Below are positions 52,885 to 61,917 of a stretch of 64,000 nt of DNA, in pieces. Below the pieces are notes generated by a model. The model was given only the letters and a program-made list of their open reading frames with translations. It was not told the DNA's origin and did not search any database. Every line of letters starts with the position of its first letter. The stretch's first letter is position 1. Origin of the DNA: Pseudotabrizicola formosa (GTDB lineage Bacteria > Pseudomonadota > Alphaproteobacteria > Rhodobacterales > Rhodobacteraceae); the NCBI RefSeq assembly GCF_002900965.1, contig NZ_PJOM01000002.1:1240001-1304000 (forward strand). The letters run 5' to 3'. The translations under genes were made by a program, and so were the position numbers.

Positions 52885-53559
52885 ATGAAAATCCTTATGG
52901 TTCTGACCTCACATGACACGCTCGGCGACACGGGCAAGAAGACCGGCTTTTGGCTCGAGGAATTCGCTGCCCCCTATTATGTTTTCAAGGATGCAAAGGC
53001 GGAGGTGACACTGGCCTCGCCCAAGGGCGGCCAGCCGCCGCTGGACCCCACCAGCGACGCGGAAGATGCACAGACCGATGCCACGAAACGCTTCAAGGGC
53101 GACAAGGCAGCGCAGGCCGATCTGGCGGATACTGTCGTGCTGTCGACGGTTTCGGCGCATGACTTTGATGCGGTCTTCTATCCCGGCGGTCACGGCCCGC
53201 TTTGGGATCTCGCCGAGGATGCCGACAGTATCAAGCTGATCGAAGCCTTCGCCGCAGCCAACCGCCCCGTCGCCGCAGTCTGCCATGCGCCAGCGGTGTT
53301 CAAGAATACCAAAGATGCCGAGGGCAAGCCGCTGGTATCGGGCAAGACCGTGACCGGGTTCACCAATACCGAAGAAGACGCCGCCGGCCTGACCGATGTG
53401 GTGCCGTTCCTGGTGGAAGACATGCTGAAAGCCAACGGTGGCCTGTATGAGAAAGGTGCAGACTGGGCATCTTACGTCGTCACCGACGGCAAGCTGGTCA
53501 CCGGCCAAAACCCCGCATCATCGGAAGAAGCGGCACGAAAACTGCTGGATCTGCTTTAA
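52885..53559 (+). CDS. DJ-1/PfpI-family protein (Hsp31/glyoxalase III-like)
   Basis: This 224-aa protein of the type 1 glutamine-amidotransferase-like fold has its nucleophile Cys133 in AVCHAPAV, a partner Glu in GFWLEEFAAPYY and the conserved YPGGHGPLWDL. Such proteins act as glutathione-independent glyoxalases or deglycases and chaperones. It lies 14 bp after the fragment at 52682-52870 and ends before a terminator, so it may be the last gene of the hydantoinase transcript. Confidence 0.88.
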   Translation: MKILMVLTSHDTLGDTGKKTGFWLEEFAAPYYVFKDAKAEVTLASPKGGQPPLDPTSDAEDAQTDATKRFKGDKAAQADLADTVVLSTVSAHDFDAVFYPGGHGPLWDLAEDADSIKLIEAFAAANRPVAAVCHAPAVFKNTKDAEGKPLVSGKTVTGFTNTEEDAAGLTDVVPFLVEDMLKANGGLYEKGADWASYVVTDGKLVTGQNPASSEEAARKLLDLL

Positions 53560-53584
53560 TCCGAAAGCGCTCGCACCTCGATCA

Positions 53585-53622
53585 CTGCCCCCCTCAGCAT
53601 CTGCTCGCGGGGGGCAGGTTTT
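53585..53622 (+). terminator. Rho-independent terminator after the DJ-1/PfpI gene
   Basis: CTGCCCCCC and GGGGGGCAG form a 9-bp stem around a 15-nt loop, followed by GTTTT, 25 bp after the stop codon. Confidence 0.75.
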
Positions 53623-53721
53623 GGGGAGCGGTCTACCGGCTCCGCTGCCCGCATGACCGCGCGGGAATGTTGATCTTCACCCATTCGAGATGCATGCCGA
53701 CCGCGGTGGCGCATTCCTAGA

Positions 53722-54708
53722 TCATTCTGCCGCAGCGCGGGATTTGAGAGTCACCCGACCACCTTCGGACGGCCGGCCCGCGCCATTGCCCCGATCAGGT
53801 GGCATGGCACTGGGTGACGCCAGTTGAAACTCGGCCACCAGCGCCGTCAGAAACCGCTCTGCTGCCGGACCGAGGGTGCGTGATTTTCGCCGACACAGAC
53901 ACATCCGGGTCGAGGAATCATCAAGACCGGAAATCGCGATCGGTATCAGGTCCCCGTCGCGGTCCTCTTCCCAGACCGCCACTTCCGGCATTACCGCTAT
54001 TCCGATGCCAGACCGGGCATAGGCTTTCAGAGCGGGAATGGAATTTGCCGTCATGTGCGGCTGACCATCCCGGTGCTGATTTGGGACGATCGAGTTGAAG
54101 GCGACGCGACTGGTATAGCTTGGCGGCATGGCCGCAAACGGCAGCGCGACAAGTTCCGCAATATTAATGCTGCTGGCACCGGCCAAAGGATGGCTCTCGC
54201 CGACGACGGCGACGATCCGGTTGGGTCGTTCCGCCACTATTTCGATATCCGGGTGGTCGGGCGCAGTAACCACCAAGGCGAAATCCGCCAGATCATGCAC
54301 CAAGGCGCGTTCGGCTTGGCGCCCCGCCGCGATGTGCAGTTGGGTGCGCATAAGAGGATAGGATTTGGCCATGCGGATCAGGCAGGGCATCAAAAACCGC
54401 TCGACCAGCGATTGCGAGACGTGAATGCGCACCGTCCCGTGCCCCTCGGATTCGACCTCGTCAATGTCGGCGGCCAGCCGGTCCATGCGATGCAGCATCT
54501 GGCGCGCCGCTTCGACAACCAGATGCCCTGTCGGTGTCAGCCGCATCCCGCGCGAATGGCGGTCGAACAGCACGACACCCAGTTCACTTTCCAGCAAGGC
54601 GATCTTTCGGCTCAGACTGGATGGGGTCAGGTTGACGATCTGAGAGGCTGCCAGCGACGATCCGTGTTCTGCAACCAGAACAACGTAGCGGAGGACTTCC
54701 AGCGGCAT
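53722..54708 (-). CDS. LysR-family transcriptional regulator
   Basis: This regulator is about 328 aa from the ATG at 54708 (MPLEVLRYVV); in-frame starts at 54789 and 54801 would lengthen it by up to 31 residues. The helix-turn-helix is SSLAASQIVNLTPSSLSRKI, and the effector domain begins near residue 90. The C-terminus is longer than usual, with a basic tail. It is divergent from the decarboxylase-like gene and tctCBA, which it probably regulates. Confidence 0.85.
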   Translation of the reverse strand: MPLEVLRYVVLVAEHGSSLAASQIVNLTPSSLSRKIALLESELGVVLFDRHSRGMRLTPTGHLVVEAARQMLHRMDRLAADIDEVESEGHGTVRIHVSQSLVERFLMPCLIRMAKSYPLMRTQLHIAAGRQAERALVHDLADFALVVTAPDHPDIEIVAERPNRIVAVVGESHPLAGASSINIAELVALPFAAMPPSYTSRVAFNSIVPNQHRDGQPHMTANSIPALKAYARSGIGIAVMPEVAVWEEDRDGDLIPIAISGLDDSSTRMCLCRRKSRTLGPAAERFLTALVAEFQLASPSAMPPDRGNGAGRPSEGGRVTLKSRAAAE

Positions 54709-54974
54709 ACGGGGCAAAACCCCCGTGATCTTTGATCGTCCCACGTCACGTGCCTCCCGAGGATGTCCTTTGATGTGCACGATCTGCATAGCAGCTGTCA
54801 ATATTCACCAGTTGTCCGGCCCCTCAAGCTGCGCAAGATTAAGGCTCCACGGCTGCAGAGGGTCAGCCAAGTGTTCCAGTTCAGGTTGAGGCTTATCGCG
54901 ATGCGCATCGGGTCATCATTCAGCAAGACATTGCGGGCGCAGACGGCGGCCCGTCCGACCAAGGGGAGGGTTTA

Positions 54975-55961
54975 ATGACCCGCCTGACCCTTGCCTCATG
55001 GGACCACGACCGGGCGATGCCGGTTCTGACCGGCGAGGTTCCCGTCGCGGGCTTCGAGGTAGACCCGCATATCCTGCCAACCAGCAAGCTGTTTCCTATC
55101 GCCGTTCGGGAAGCACGGTTCGATGTCACGGAAATTTCGCTGTCGAGCTATGTGCTGCAAACCTCACGCGGAGAATGTGCCTATACCGCGATCCCCGTGT
55201 TTCTGGCCCGCTCTTTCCGACACAACGGTTTTTTTGCCCGCACCGGCAGTGGTATCGCGACCCTGGCCGATCTGAAGGGGCGGGTCGTCGGTGTGCCCGA
55301 ATACCAGATGACTGCGGCGCTGTGGATGCGGGGCATCCTTAAGGATGATCACGGTCTCAACGCATCTGATATCATCTGGCGAACGGGAGCCCTTGATCAG
55401 GGCGTGCGCCACGAACGGTTGGAGCTTGACGCACCGCCATCGCTGTCCATCACCCCCATTCAGGATGGCCAGACCCTTCAAGGCCTTTTGCTGGACGGCA
55501 AGATAGATGCCCTGCTGGCGCCGAACCCACCCCGGGCGTTTCTGGACGGCAACCCCGCAATCACCCGCATCATCCCGGACTTTGCATCGGCCGAGCAAGA
55601 ATATCACCGCCGGACCGGGTTCTTCCCGATCATGCATTTGCTGGCCGTGCGCAAATCGCTGGTTGCGGCGCATCCAGATCTGCCACGGGCGCTTTTCAAC
55701 GCCTTCAGCAAAGCGCGCGACATGGCTTTGACACGGCTGCAGGATATCTGGCTGGGGTCTGCCAACCGTCTGAGCCTGCCGTGGTTCAACGCGGCGATGG
55801 AACGCACATTGGGAACGATGGGCAAGAATTACTGGCCCTACGGCTATCAAGCCGCTTTGCCAGAGCTGGAGACAGTCTGCCGCTATTCTGTAGAGCAACA
55901 TCTGGCACACAGGAGGCTGAGCCCCGCGGAACTGTTTCACGAGTCGGTTCACGATACATGA
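54975..55961 (+). CDS. 4,5-dihydroxyphthalate decarboxylase-like / periplasmic-binding-fold protein
   Basis: This 328-aa protein has no signal peptide and resembles the Pht5-like 4,5-dihydroxyphthalate decarboxylase family, which uses a type-2 periplasmic-binding fold. It shows LASWDHDRAMPVLTGEVPVA, FDVTEISLSSYV, AIPVFLARSFRHNGFF and LLAPNPPRAFL. ATG at 54975 with AAGGGGAGGG upstream. It heads the tctCBA genes, and no ring dioxygenase is near. Either a decarboxylase or a cytoplasmic ligand-binding role is possible. Confidence 0.8.
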   Translation: MTRLTLASWDHDRAMPVLTGEVPVAGFEVDPHILPTSKLFPIAVREARFDVTEISLSSYVLQTSRGECAYTAIPVFLARSFRHNGFFARTGSGIATLADLKGRVVGVPEYQMTAALWMRGILKDDHGLNASDIIWRTGALDQGVRHERLELDAPPSLSITPIQDGQTLQGLLLDGKIDALLAPNPPRAFLDGNPAITRIIPDFASAEQEYHRRTGFFPIMHLLAVRKSLVAAHPDLPRALFNAFSKARDMALTRLQDIWLGSANRLSLPWFNAAMERTLGTMGKNYWPYGYQAALPELETVCRYSVEQHLAHRRLSPAELFHESVHDT

Positions 55962-56028
55962 ATTCCCATGCTCCGAGAGGAGCGGACGGAGGAAGAAGAT
56001 CAACTGCAGTCTTTGGGAGGAGATGGCT

Positions 56029-57000
56029 ATGAGCAAGACACTGACACTTACCGTTGCAATGGCGTTGGCCCTGTCTGTTGGCACGGGCGTCGCGCAGGAA
56101 ATGCGCGCACCTGTCGGGCCGATTGAATTCACCGTCGGCGCAGGCGCGGGCGGATCGCCGGACGTCATCATGCGCACGGTGGCCCAGATCATGAATGAAG
56201 AAGGCATCGTGGAGAACCCGATCGTGGTTCAGAACCGCAGCGGTGCTGGCCATTCAAACGCCTACAATCATGTTCTGGGGATACCGGGCGATGAAAACAC
56301 CCTTCTGACCCTGGCATCCCCGGTGTTCACGACGCCGATTGTGCAGGGGACGCCTTCGGTGATCGACCAGATCACGCCGATTGCGGGATTTATCCAGTCG
56401 GAGCTGATGCTGTTGACGACGCCTGGCAGCGACTGGGCCGGACTGCAGGACATGGTTGCTTTTGCCAAGGAAAATCCGGGCCGCGTGCGCGTGGCCGGTG
56501 GGGCATCGGGCGGCAATGATCATGTGGCGACCGGTCTGATCGAAACGGCCGCCGGCATCACGCTCACCTATATTCCGCACGAAAGCGGTGGTGCGGCCCG
56601 GGCAACCTTCCTTGGCGGCAATGTGGAACTGCATTTTGCCACATTGTCGGAAGGCATGGAACAGATCGGCGCGGGAACGGCAAAGCCGCTCGGTATTCTG
56701 TCGGCAGAGCGCCGGAGCGAGCCGGGCGTCGCCGACATTCCGACCGCAACCGAACAGGGGGTGGATGTGGTCTATACCCAGTTCTGGGGCGTGGGCGGAC
56801 CCGCCGATCTGGACCCTGCGGTGGCAGCCTGGTGGGCTGACAAATTCCGTCAGGCCACCGAAACCCAGCGCTGGAAAGACGGTTTGGCCGCAAACCTGCA
56901 GCTTGGCAACTTCTACGCGCTCGACGAAGCCGGAAGCTATTTTGCGGCGGAACAGGACACGTTCCGCTCAGTCCTGACACAGATCGGACTGGCAAAATAG
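56029..57000 (+). CDS. tctC: Tripartite tricarboxylate transporter substrate-binding protein (TctC/Bug)
   Basis: This 323-aa periplasmic binding protein has a Sec signal (about 1-22, ending GVAQ). Bug-family stretches are IEFTVGAGAGGSPDVIMRTV, VVQNRSGAGHSNAYN, AGGASGGNDHVA and GGAARATFLGGNVELHF. The ATG at 56029 has GGGAGGAG at good distance; an ATG at 56023 is too close to it. It provides the ligand to TctAB. Confidence 0.9.
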   Translation: MSKTLTLTVAMALALSVGTGVAQEMRAPVGPIEFTVGAGAGGSPDVIMRTVAQIMNEEGIVENPIVVQNRSGAGHSNAYNHVLGIPGDENTLLTLASPVFTTPIVQGTPSVIDQITPIAGFIQSELMLLTTPGSDWAGLQDMVAFAKENPGRVRVAGGASGGNDHVATGLIETAAGITLTYIPHESGGAARATFLGGNVELHFATLSEGMEQIGAGTAKPLGILSAERRSEPGVADIPTATEQGVDVVYTQFWGVGGPADLDPAVAAWWADKFRQATETQRWKDGLAANLQLGNFYALDEAGSYFAAEQDTFRSVLTQIGLAK

Positions 57001-57025
57001 GCCGGGTGCAGGCGGGGAAAGGCCC

Positions 57026-57475
57026 ATGACAAAGTTCCTTATGGCGGCACCTGCCATTTTCATGATCACCCTCGCGCTTGGTGTGATCCTGGGAACCCAG
57101 GGGTTGCGGTTCTGGGATGGAATGACGCCTGGGGCGCGGTTCCTTCCCGGATGGCTGGCAGGGGCTGCAATCGTTCTGTCTGCCACGCTGCTGCTCACGC
57201 AGTGGCGTGGCACCGACGCAGGAGCGCCAGACCTGCCCGACGCGCCGGGGGCGCGTCGGGTGGGGGCCACCCTGATCGCGCTCATCATCCTTGGATTGAT
57301 GATACCGGTGCTTGGGATGGTCCCTGCGGTTGCAATCTTCATTCTGTTCCAGCTGCTGATCGTTCAGCGGGCCGCCGCTCTGCCGTCGCTGGTGACCGCC
57401 GGGATCATCTCGGTCGGGATAGAGATGATCTTTGCGCGCTGGCTCGGCGTGCCTTTGCCCGCGCCGTTCTTCTGA
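57026..57475 (+). CDS. tctB: Tripartite tricarboxylate transporter small membrane subunit (TctB)
   Basis: This 149-aa protein has four hydrophobic helices in the TctB arrangement (about 7-24, 40-58, 80-112 and 122-145) with charged linkers (PDLPDAPGARRVG). The ATG follows GGGGAAAG, 25 bp after tctC. The small subunit is poorly conserved in sequence, so the call rests mainly on position and topology. Confidence 0.85.
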   Translation: MTKFLMAAPAIFMITLALGVILGTQGLRFWDGMTPGARFLPGWLAGAAIVLSATLLLTQWRGTDAGAPDLPDAPGARRVGATLIALIILGLMIPVLGMVPAVAIFILFQLLIVQRAAALPSLVTAGIISVGIEMIFARWLGVPLPAPFF

Positions 57476-57503
57476 TGCCGATTCATCCAAGGGAAGCCAA
57501 CTG

Positions 57504-58979
57504 ATGATAGACGCCTTGATGCAAGGGTTCGCCGTTGCCTTCTTGCCCGAAAACCTGCTGTTCATCTTCCTCGGTGTCTTGATGGGGCAAGTTGTGGGGG
57601 CGTTGCCGGGTCTCGGCCCGGCGGCCGGAATGGCGCTTTTGCTCCCGCTGACCTTTGGTCTGGAACCAGCAACGGCGATCATGATGTTGGCCGGGATCAT
57701 GTATGGCGGCCAATATGGCGGCACTCTTACGTCGGTTCTGATCAATGTCCCCGGCGAAGCCTCCGGCGTGATGACGGCGATGGATGGCCATGCCATGGCG
57801 CGCCAGGGCCGGGCCGGCGCGGCATTGTCGATTGCCGCCATCGGTTCCTTTATCGCGGGTGTCGGAGCCGTCATTGCGGTTGCGATCATCACGCCGCCGC
57901 TCGCCAGCGTCGGGCTCAGGTTCAACGCGCCTGAATACTTTTTGCTGGCCTTGCTTGGGATCATCGCGGTGGGAAGTCTGGGTGGCACCCCGATCAGGTC
58001 GTTGCTGGCCGGGGTGCTGGGACTGATGGTGGCCTTGGTGGGGGTTGACCCCCTGACTGGAACGCCGCGCCTGAACTTTGGCATACCGGCATTGTACCAG
58101 GGGATCGACTTCATACCCGTTGCAATCGGTGTATTCGGAATCGCCGAGGTGCTGTCTTCGCTGGAGCGCACCGAGAAGCTGGAGCCCATCCGGACCCGGC
58201 TCAAGGATATGTGGTTGACCGCAGAGGACTGGACAACCTGCCGGTTTTCCATCCTGCGCGGCGGCGTCATCGGCTTGTTTGTTGGCATCATGCCGGGTGC
58301 GGGTGCCTCTGTCGCATCCTTGCTGTCCTATCTTGCCGAACGCAAGTTTTCGAAACAGCCGGAAAAGTTCGGATCCGGGGCCATTGACGGTGTGGCGGCC
58401 GCCGAAGCGGCAAACAACTCGGCAGCGCACGGCGCGTTGATCCCGATGCTGTCGCTTGGGATTCCGGGCAATGCCAGCTCTGCCGTGCTGCTGGCTGCGC
58501 TCATCCTGCATGGGATCAAACCCGGACCGATGCTGATGACACAGGAAAGCACTCTGGTCTGGGCGCTGATCGCGTCGATGGTGCTGGGCAATGTGTTTCT
58601 TCTGATCATGAACCTGCCCATGGCTCCTGTCTTCGCGGCCTTGTTGCGCATTCCCTATGTCTATCTCGCCCCCGGGATTCTGGTGATCTCTCTGGTCGGG
58701 GCCTATGCTGCAACCCTGACGATGGCGACCGTCTGGATGTGCATCTTCTTTGGTCTGTTGGGGTGGGTGATGATGAAACTGGACATCCCCCGGGCACCGC
58801 TGGTTCTGGCCCTGGTCCTGGCCCCCCTGATGGAAACCTCGCTGCGGCAGGCATTGCTGCTGTCCTTCGGAAGTCCGATGATCTTTGTCGAGCGCCCGAT
58901 ATCTGCCGTTCTCGTCTTGGCGGTTCTGTTCGCCTTGATCGCGCCCATAGCCCGGCTGTTCCTGCGCCCACGGCGATGA
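57504..58979 (+). CDS. tctA: Tripartite tricarboxylate transporter large membrane subunit (TctA)
   Basis: This 491-aa permease has about 11-12 helices and the TctA signatures GALPGLGPAAGMALLLPLTF, MYGGQYGGTLTSVLINVPGE, VGIMPGAGASVASLLSY and the NNSAAHGALIPMLSLGIPGN repeat. ATG at 57504, 28 bp after tctB. With TctC and TctB it forms a secondary importer for an organic (often di- or tricarboxylic or aromatic) acid. Confidence 0.95.
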   Translation: MIDALMQGFAVAFLPENLLFIFLGVLMGQVVGALPGLGPAAGMALLLPLTFGLEPATAIMMLAGIMYGGQYGGTLTSVLINVPGEASGVMTAMDGHAMARQGRAGAALSIAAIGSFIAGVGAVIAVAIITPPLASVGLRFNAPEYFLLALLGIIAVGSLGGTPIRSLLAGVLGLMVALVGVDPLTGTPRLNFGIPALYQGIDFIPVAIGVFGIAEVLSSLERTEKLEPIRTRLKDMWLTAEDWTTCRFSILRGGVIGLFVGIMPGAGASVASLLSYLAERKFSKQPEKFGSGAIDGVAAAEAANNSAAHGALIPMLSLGIPGNASSAVLLAALILHGIKPGPMLMTQESTLVWALIASMVLGNVFLLIMNLPMAPVFAALLRIPYVYLAPGILVISLVGAYAATLTMATVWMCIFFGLLGWVMMKLDIPRAPLVLALVLAPLMETSLRQALLLSFGSPMIFVERPISAVLVLAVLFALIAPIARLFLRPRR

Positions 58980-59122
58980 AACCTTCAGCGGGGCGCGACG
59001 GCGTGCCCCGCGAGCCTGTGCTTTTGTGTGGCGGATTTGCGGTCATGAGTGTTGCAGCAGCGCTTTGGTCCACCGCGTTTGGCCTGTATGGCACGGTGAT
59101 CGGCGTGTCGCAAAGCCCGTGA
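58976..59122 (+). CDS. Possible 48-aa membrane microprotein coupled to tctA
   Basis: This short frame starts with an ATGA overlap at the tctA stop and would encode a basic N-terminus followed by one hydrophobic helix (about residues 16-43, including VMSVAAALWSTAFGLYG). The overlap suggests translational coupling. A hairpin lies inside the first codons. It matches no family I know and could be chance. Confidence 0.35.
   Translation: MKPSAGRDGVPREPVLLCGGFAVMSVAAALWSTAFGLYGTVIGVSQSP
58989..59010 (+). terminator. Hairpin just after tctA
   Basis: CGGGGCGCG and CGTGCCCCG (one G-T pair) surround a 4-nt loop, 10 bp after the tctA stop. There is no immediate T-run, so it is only a possible terminator and lies within the candidate microprotein frame. 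Confidence 0.4.
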
Positions 59123-59176
59123 CGGCACGACAGGCCAACCTCCCCTGCGCCTGGTGTGACGCAGGGGTGTGGCCGC

Positions 59177-59959
59177 CTAGGCTGCGCCGGCCGCCTGCGG
59201 CAGCGCGAACCAACCACCCTGCGGTGGCAGACGTCCGACCCGCAGCGGGCAGCCATAGGCCCGTTCCAGCGCGGCGTCGGTCAGAACCTCTGCCACCCTG
59301 CCCTGCCCGGTCAGCCGCCCCTGGTCCATGAGCCAGACGCGATCGGCCACCATCGCCGTCAGGTTCAGATCGTGCAGGACCGCCACGACCCCGCCCCCGC
59401 GCCGGGCGAAGGCGCGCATCAGCTGCACCACGCCCAGTTGATGCGCGATGTCCAGACTGGCGACAGGTTCATCCAGAAACAGCCAGCGCGGCACGCCGTC
59501 CACCACCGGCTCCCAGACCTGCACCAGCACGCGGGCCAGTTGCACGCGCGCCTGCTGGCCGCCCGAGAGTTCCTGATACAACCGGGCCGAGAACCCTTCC
59601 ATATCAACGGCGGCGAGGGCGCGTGGCACCAGATCGGCCCGCCCGGCATGGGCAGCGGCGGTCAGGCCCAGGCGCACGACCTCGGCCACGGTGAAGGGAA
59701 AGGCCATAACAGACGCCTGTGGCAGCACACCGCGCACCGCGGCCAGTTCCCACGGACGCAGGCGCGCGCAATCCTTTCCGTTCAGCTGGACCTGCCCGGC
59801 GAAAGGCACATCGCCGGTCAGGGCACGCAACAGGGTGGTCTTGCCTGATCCATTCGGGCCAACGATCACCGTCACCTCGCCCGGCAGCGCCTCTGCGCTG
59901 ATGCCGTGCAGCACGGGCGTCTTGCCCAGAGACACCCGGATATCCTTTGCGCTCAGCAT
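59177..59959 (-). CDS. hmuV: Haemin ABC transporter ATP-binding protein
   Basis: This 260-aa ATPase of the FecE/BtuD type has Walker A GPNGSGKTT, Q-loop LPQASVMAF, signature LSGGQQARVQLARVL, Walker B WLFLDEPVASLD and the switch His in LHDLNL. The start ATG directly follows the hmuU stop. It is the last gene of hmuSTUV. Confidence 0.93.
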   Translation of the reverse strand: MLSAKDIRVSLGKTPVLHGISAEALPGEVTVIVGPNGSGKTTLLRALTGDVPFAGQVQLNGKDCARLRPWELAAVRGVLPQASVMAFPFTVAEVVRLGLTAAAHAGRADLVPRALAAVDMEGFSARLYQELSGGQQARVQLARVLVQVWEPVVDGVPRWLFLDEPVASLDIAHQLGVVQLMRAFARRGGGVVAVLHDLNLTAMVADRVWLMDQGRLTGQGRVAEVLTDAALERAYGCPLRVGRLPPQGGWFALPQAAGAA

Positions 59960-61024
59960 TTACAGATCCACCAATCCACGACGGCGCAGCAGTATCCACA
60001 GGAACACCGGCGCGCCCAGCGTGGCGGTGACGATACCGATGGGCAGTTCGGCCGGTGTGATAATGCTGCGCGCGATCAGATCGGCCAGCAGCAACAGCGT
60101 CGCCCCCGCCAGTCCGGCATTGACCAGCAAGAACCGATGGTCTGGCCCGGTCGCCAGCCGCAGCAGATGCGGCACGACAATGCCGATAAAGCCGATGCCC
60201 CCCGACACGGCCACCGCCGCCCCGGTCGCTGCCGCCACGGTCAGGATCGCCACGGCCTTGACCCGCTGCACCGGCAGGCCGATGTGATGCGCCGCAGCTT
60301 CGCCCAGCGCCAACCCGTTCAGGCCCCGCGCCAGAAAGGGGGCGGCCAGCAGCGCCAGCGCCATCACCGGTCCTGCCGCCAGCACCTTGGGCCAGCTTGC
60401 ACCGCCAAGGCTGCCAAGGCCCCAGAAGGTCAGATCCCGCAACTGCCGGTCATCAGCGATATAGACCAGCACCCCGGTCGCCGCCCCGGCCAGCGCGCCC
60501 AGCGCAATTCCTGCCAGCAACATCGTCGCCACCGAGGTGCGCCCCGACCGTGTGGCCACCCGGTACAAAAGCAGGGTCGACACCCAGCCGCCGAAGAAGG
60601 CCGCCAAAGGCACCAGATGATAGCCCATGGCCTGCGTGATCCAGACCGGCGCAAGCCCGCCCAGCACGATGGCCAGCACCGCACCCAGCCCCGCGCCCGC
60701 ACCCACGCCCACCAGCCCAGGGTCGGCAAGCGGGTTGCGAAACAGACCCTGCATCACCGCCCCCGCAACCGCCAGCGAAGCGCCCACCAGCACACCGGTC
60801 AGCATCCGGGGCAGCCGGATCTCCCACAGGATCAGCCTGTCCTGATCGGCCATGGCCTGTCCGGACACCAGAACGTGAAGCAAAGACCCCAACGAAACCT
60901 CCGAGGCCCCGTGCGACAGGCTGAGACCCGCGGTCAGCAGCAACGCCACCGACAGCGCCAGCATCGCATTGCGCGCCTGCGCGTCGCGGTCGCCGGACAG
61001 GCGCACAGCATCCAGCGCCACCAT
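59960..61024 (-). CDS. hmuU: Haemin ABC transporter permease
   Basis: This 354-aa FecCD-type permease has about ten helices and motifs such as ILWEIRLPRMLTGVLVGASL, GAVMQGLFRNPLADPGLVGV and GFIGIVVPHLLRLATGPDHR. The ATG at 61024 overlaps the hmuT stop as TGATG; a GTG three bases earlier is also possible. It imports haem with HmuT and HmuV. Confidence 0.93.
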   Translation of the reverse strand: MVALDAVRLSGDRDAQARNAMLALSVALLLTAGLSLSHGASEVSLGSLLHVLVSGQAMADQDRLILWEIRLPRMLTGVLVGASLAVAGAVMQGLFRNPLADPGLVGVGAGAGLGAVLAIVLGGLAPVWITQAMGYHLVPLAAFFGGWVSTLLLYRVATRSGRTSVATMLLAGIALGALAGAATGVLVYIADDRQLRDLTFWGLGSLGGASWPKVLAAGPVMALALLAAPFLARGLNGLALGEAAAHHIGLPVQRVKAVAILTVAAATGAAVAVSGGIGFIGIVVPHLLRLATGPDHRFLLVNAGLAGATLLLLADLIARSIITPAELPIGIVTATLGAPVFLWILLRRRGLVDL

Positions 61025-61917
61025 CACCCGCGCTCCGCAGCAAGGGCTTGGCGCAGGGCCGCGTTGAGTTCCAGCGCGGCAGCACCCGTCCTTGGGCCAA
61101 AGCCCAGAAGGTAAAGCCCATCCATCCGCACCACCTGCGATCTTTGCCCCGCCGGGGTCAGGGCCAGCGCGGGGTGCGCCAGCAAGTCCGCCGCTTCCAC
61201 CGCCAACTCGCCACCGCGGTCCATCGCCAGAATGACATCGGGGGCCGCTGCAATCACCGCCTCGTCGGTCAGGGGTTTGTAGCCAGACAGCCCCTCCACC
61301 GCATTGACGCCCCCGGCCAGCGCGATCATCGCCCCCGCTGACGTATCCGTGCCCGCCGCCAGGATCCGCCCGCCTTGCAAGGACAGCACGAACAGCACAC
61401 GCGGGCGCGCGGGCATCGCTGCCGCCGCCCGGGCCGCTGCATCCAGGTCATCCTGGGTCCGGGCGGCAAGGTCCGCTCCGGCCTGTGGGACGCCAAGCGC
61501 CTCGGCGGCGCGCGTGATCTTGGCCAGCACATCCGCCGGAGTCTTTGCTTCTGGCAGGCTCACCAACGGCACCTCGGCCCGGATCAGCAGATCAATGGTT
61601 TCCGGCGGTCCGGCATCATGTTCAGCCAGGATCAGATCCGGGGCCATCGCGATCAGGTTTTCCGGGGACAACCGACGGACATAGCCAATATCGGGCAAGG
61701 CCAGCACCGCTTCGGGAAAGCTCGACGTGGTATCCCGGGCGATCAGGCGATCCCCCTGCCCCAGCGCAAACACGATTTCCGCCGCCGATCCGCCTGCGGC
61801 AATCACGCGGCGCGGACCTTCCTCGGCACGGGCAAGGCCGGACAGGGCCAACACCAAGACAGCGCCCGTCAGCGCGGCATGAATGCCGCCCACTGTTACA
61901 AACCGCAAGCGACTCAT
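61024..61917 (-). CDS. hmuT: Periplasmic haemin-binding protein
   Basis: This 297-aa binding protein of the TroA/FecB fold has an N-terminal signal (about 1-31, ending LARA). Family stretches are RVIAAGGSAAEIVFALGQGD, IGYVRRLSPENLIAMAPDLI and LLAHPALALTPAGQRSQVVR. It overlaps hmuS by 4 bp (ATGA) and hmuU by 1 bp. Confidence 0.93.
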   Translation of the reverse strand: MSRLRFVTVGGIHAALTGAVLVLALSGLARAEEGPRRVIAAGGSAAEIVFALGQGDRLIARDTTSSFPEAVLALPDIGYVRRLSPENLIAMAPDLILAEHDAGPPETIDLLIRAEVPLVSLPEAKTPADVLAKITRAAEALGVPQAGADLAARTQDDLDAAARAAAAMPARPRVLFVLSLQGGRILAAGTDTSAGAMIALAGGVNAVEGLSGYKPLTDEAVIAAAPDVILAMDRGGELAVEAADLLAHPALALTPAGQRSQVVRMDGLYLLGFGPRTGAAALELNAALRQALAAERG

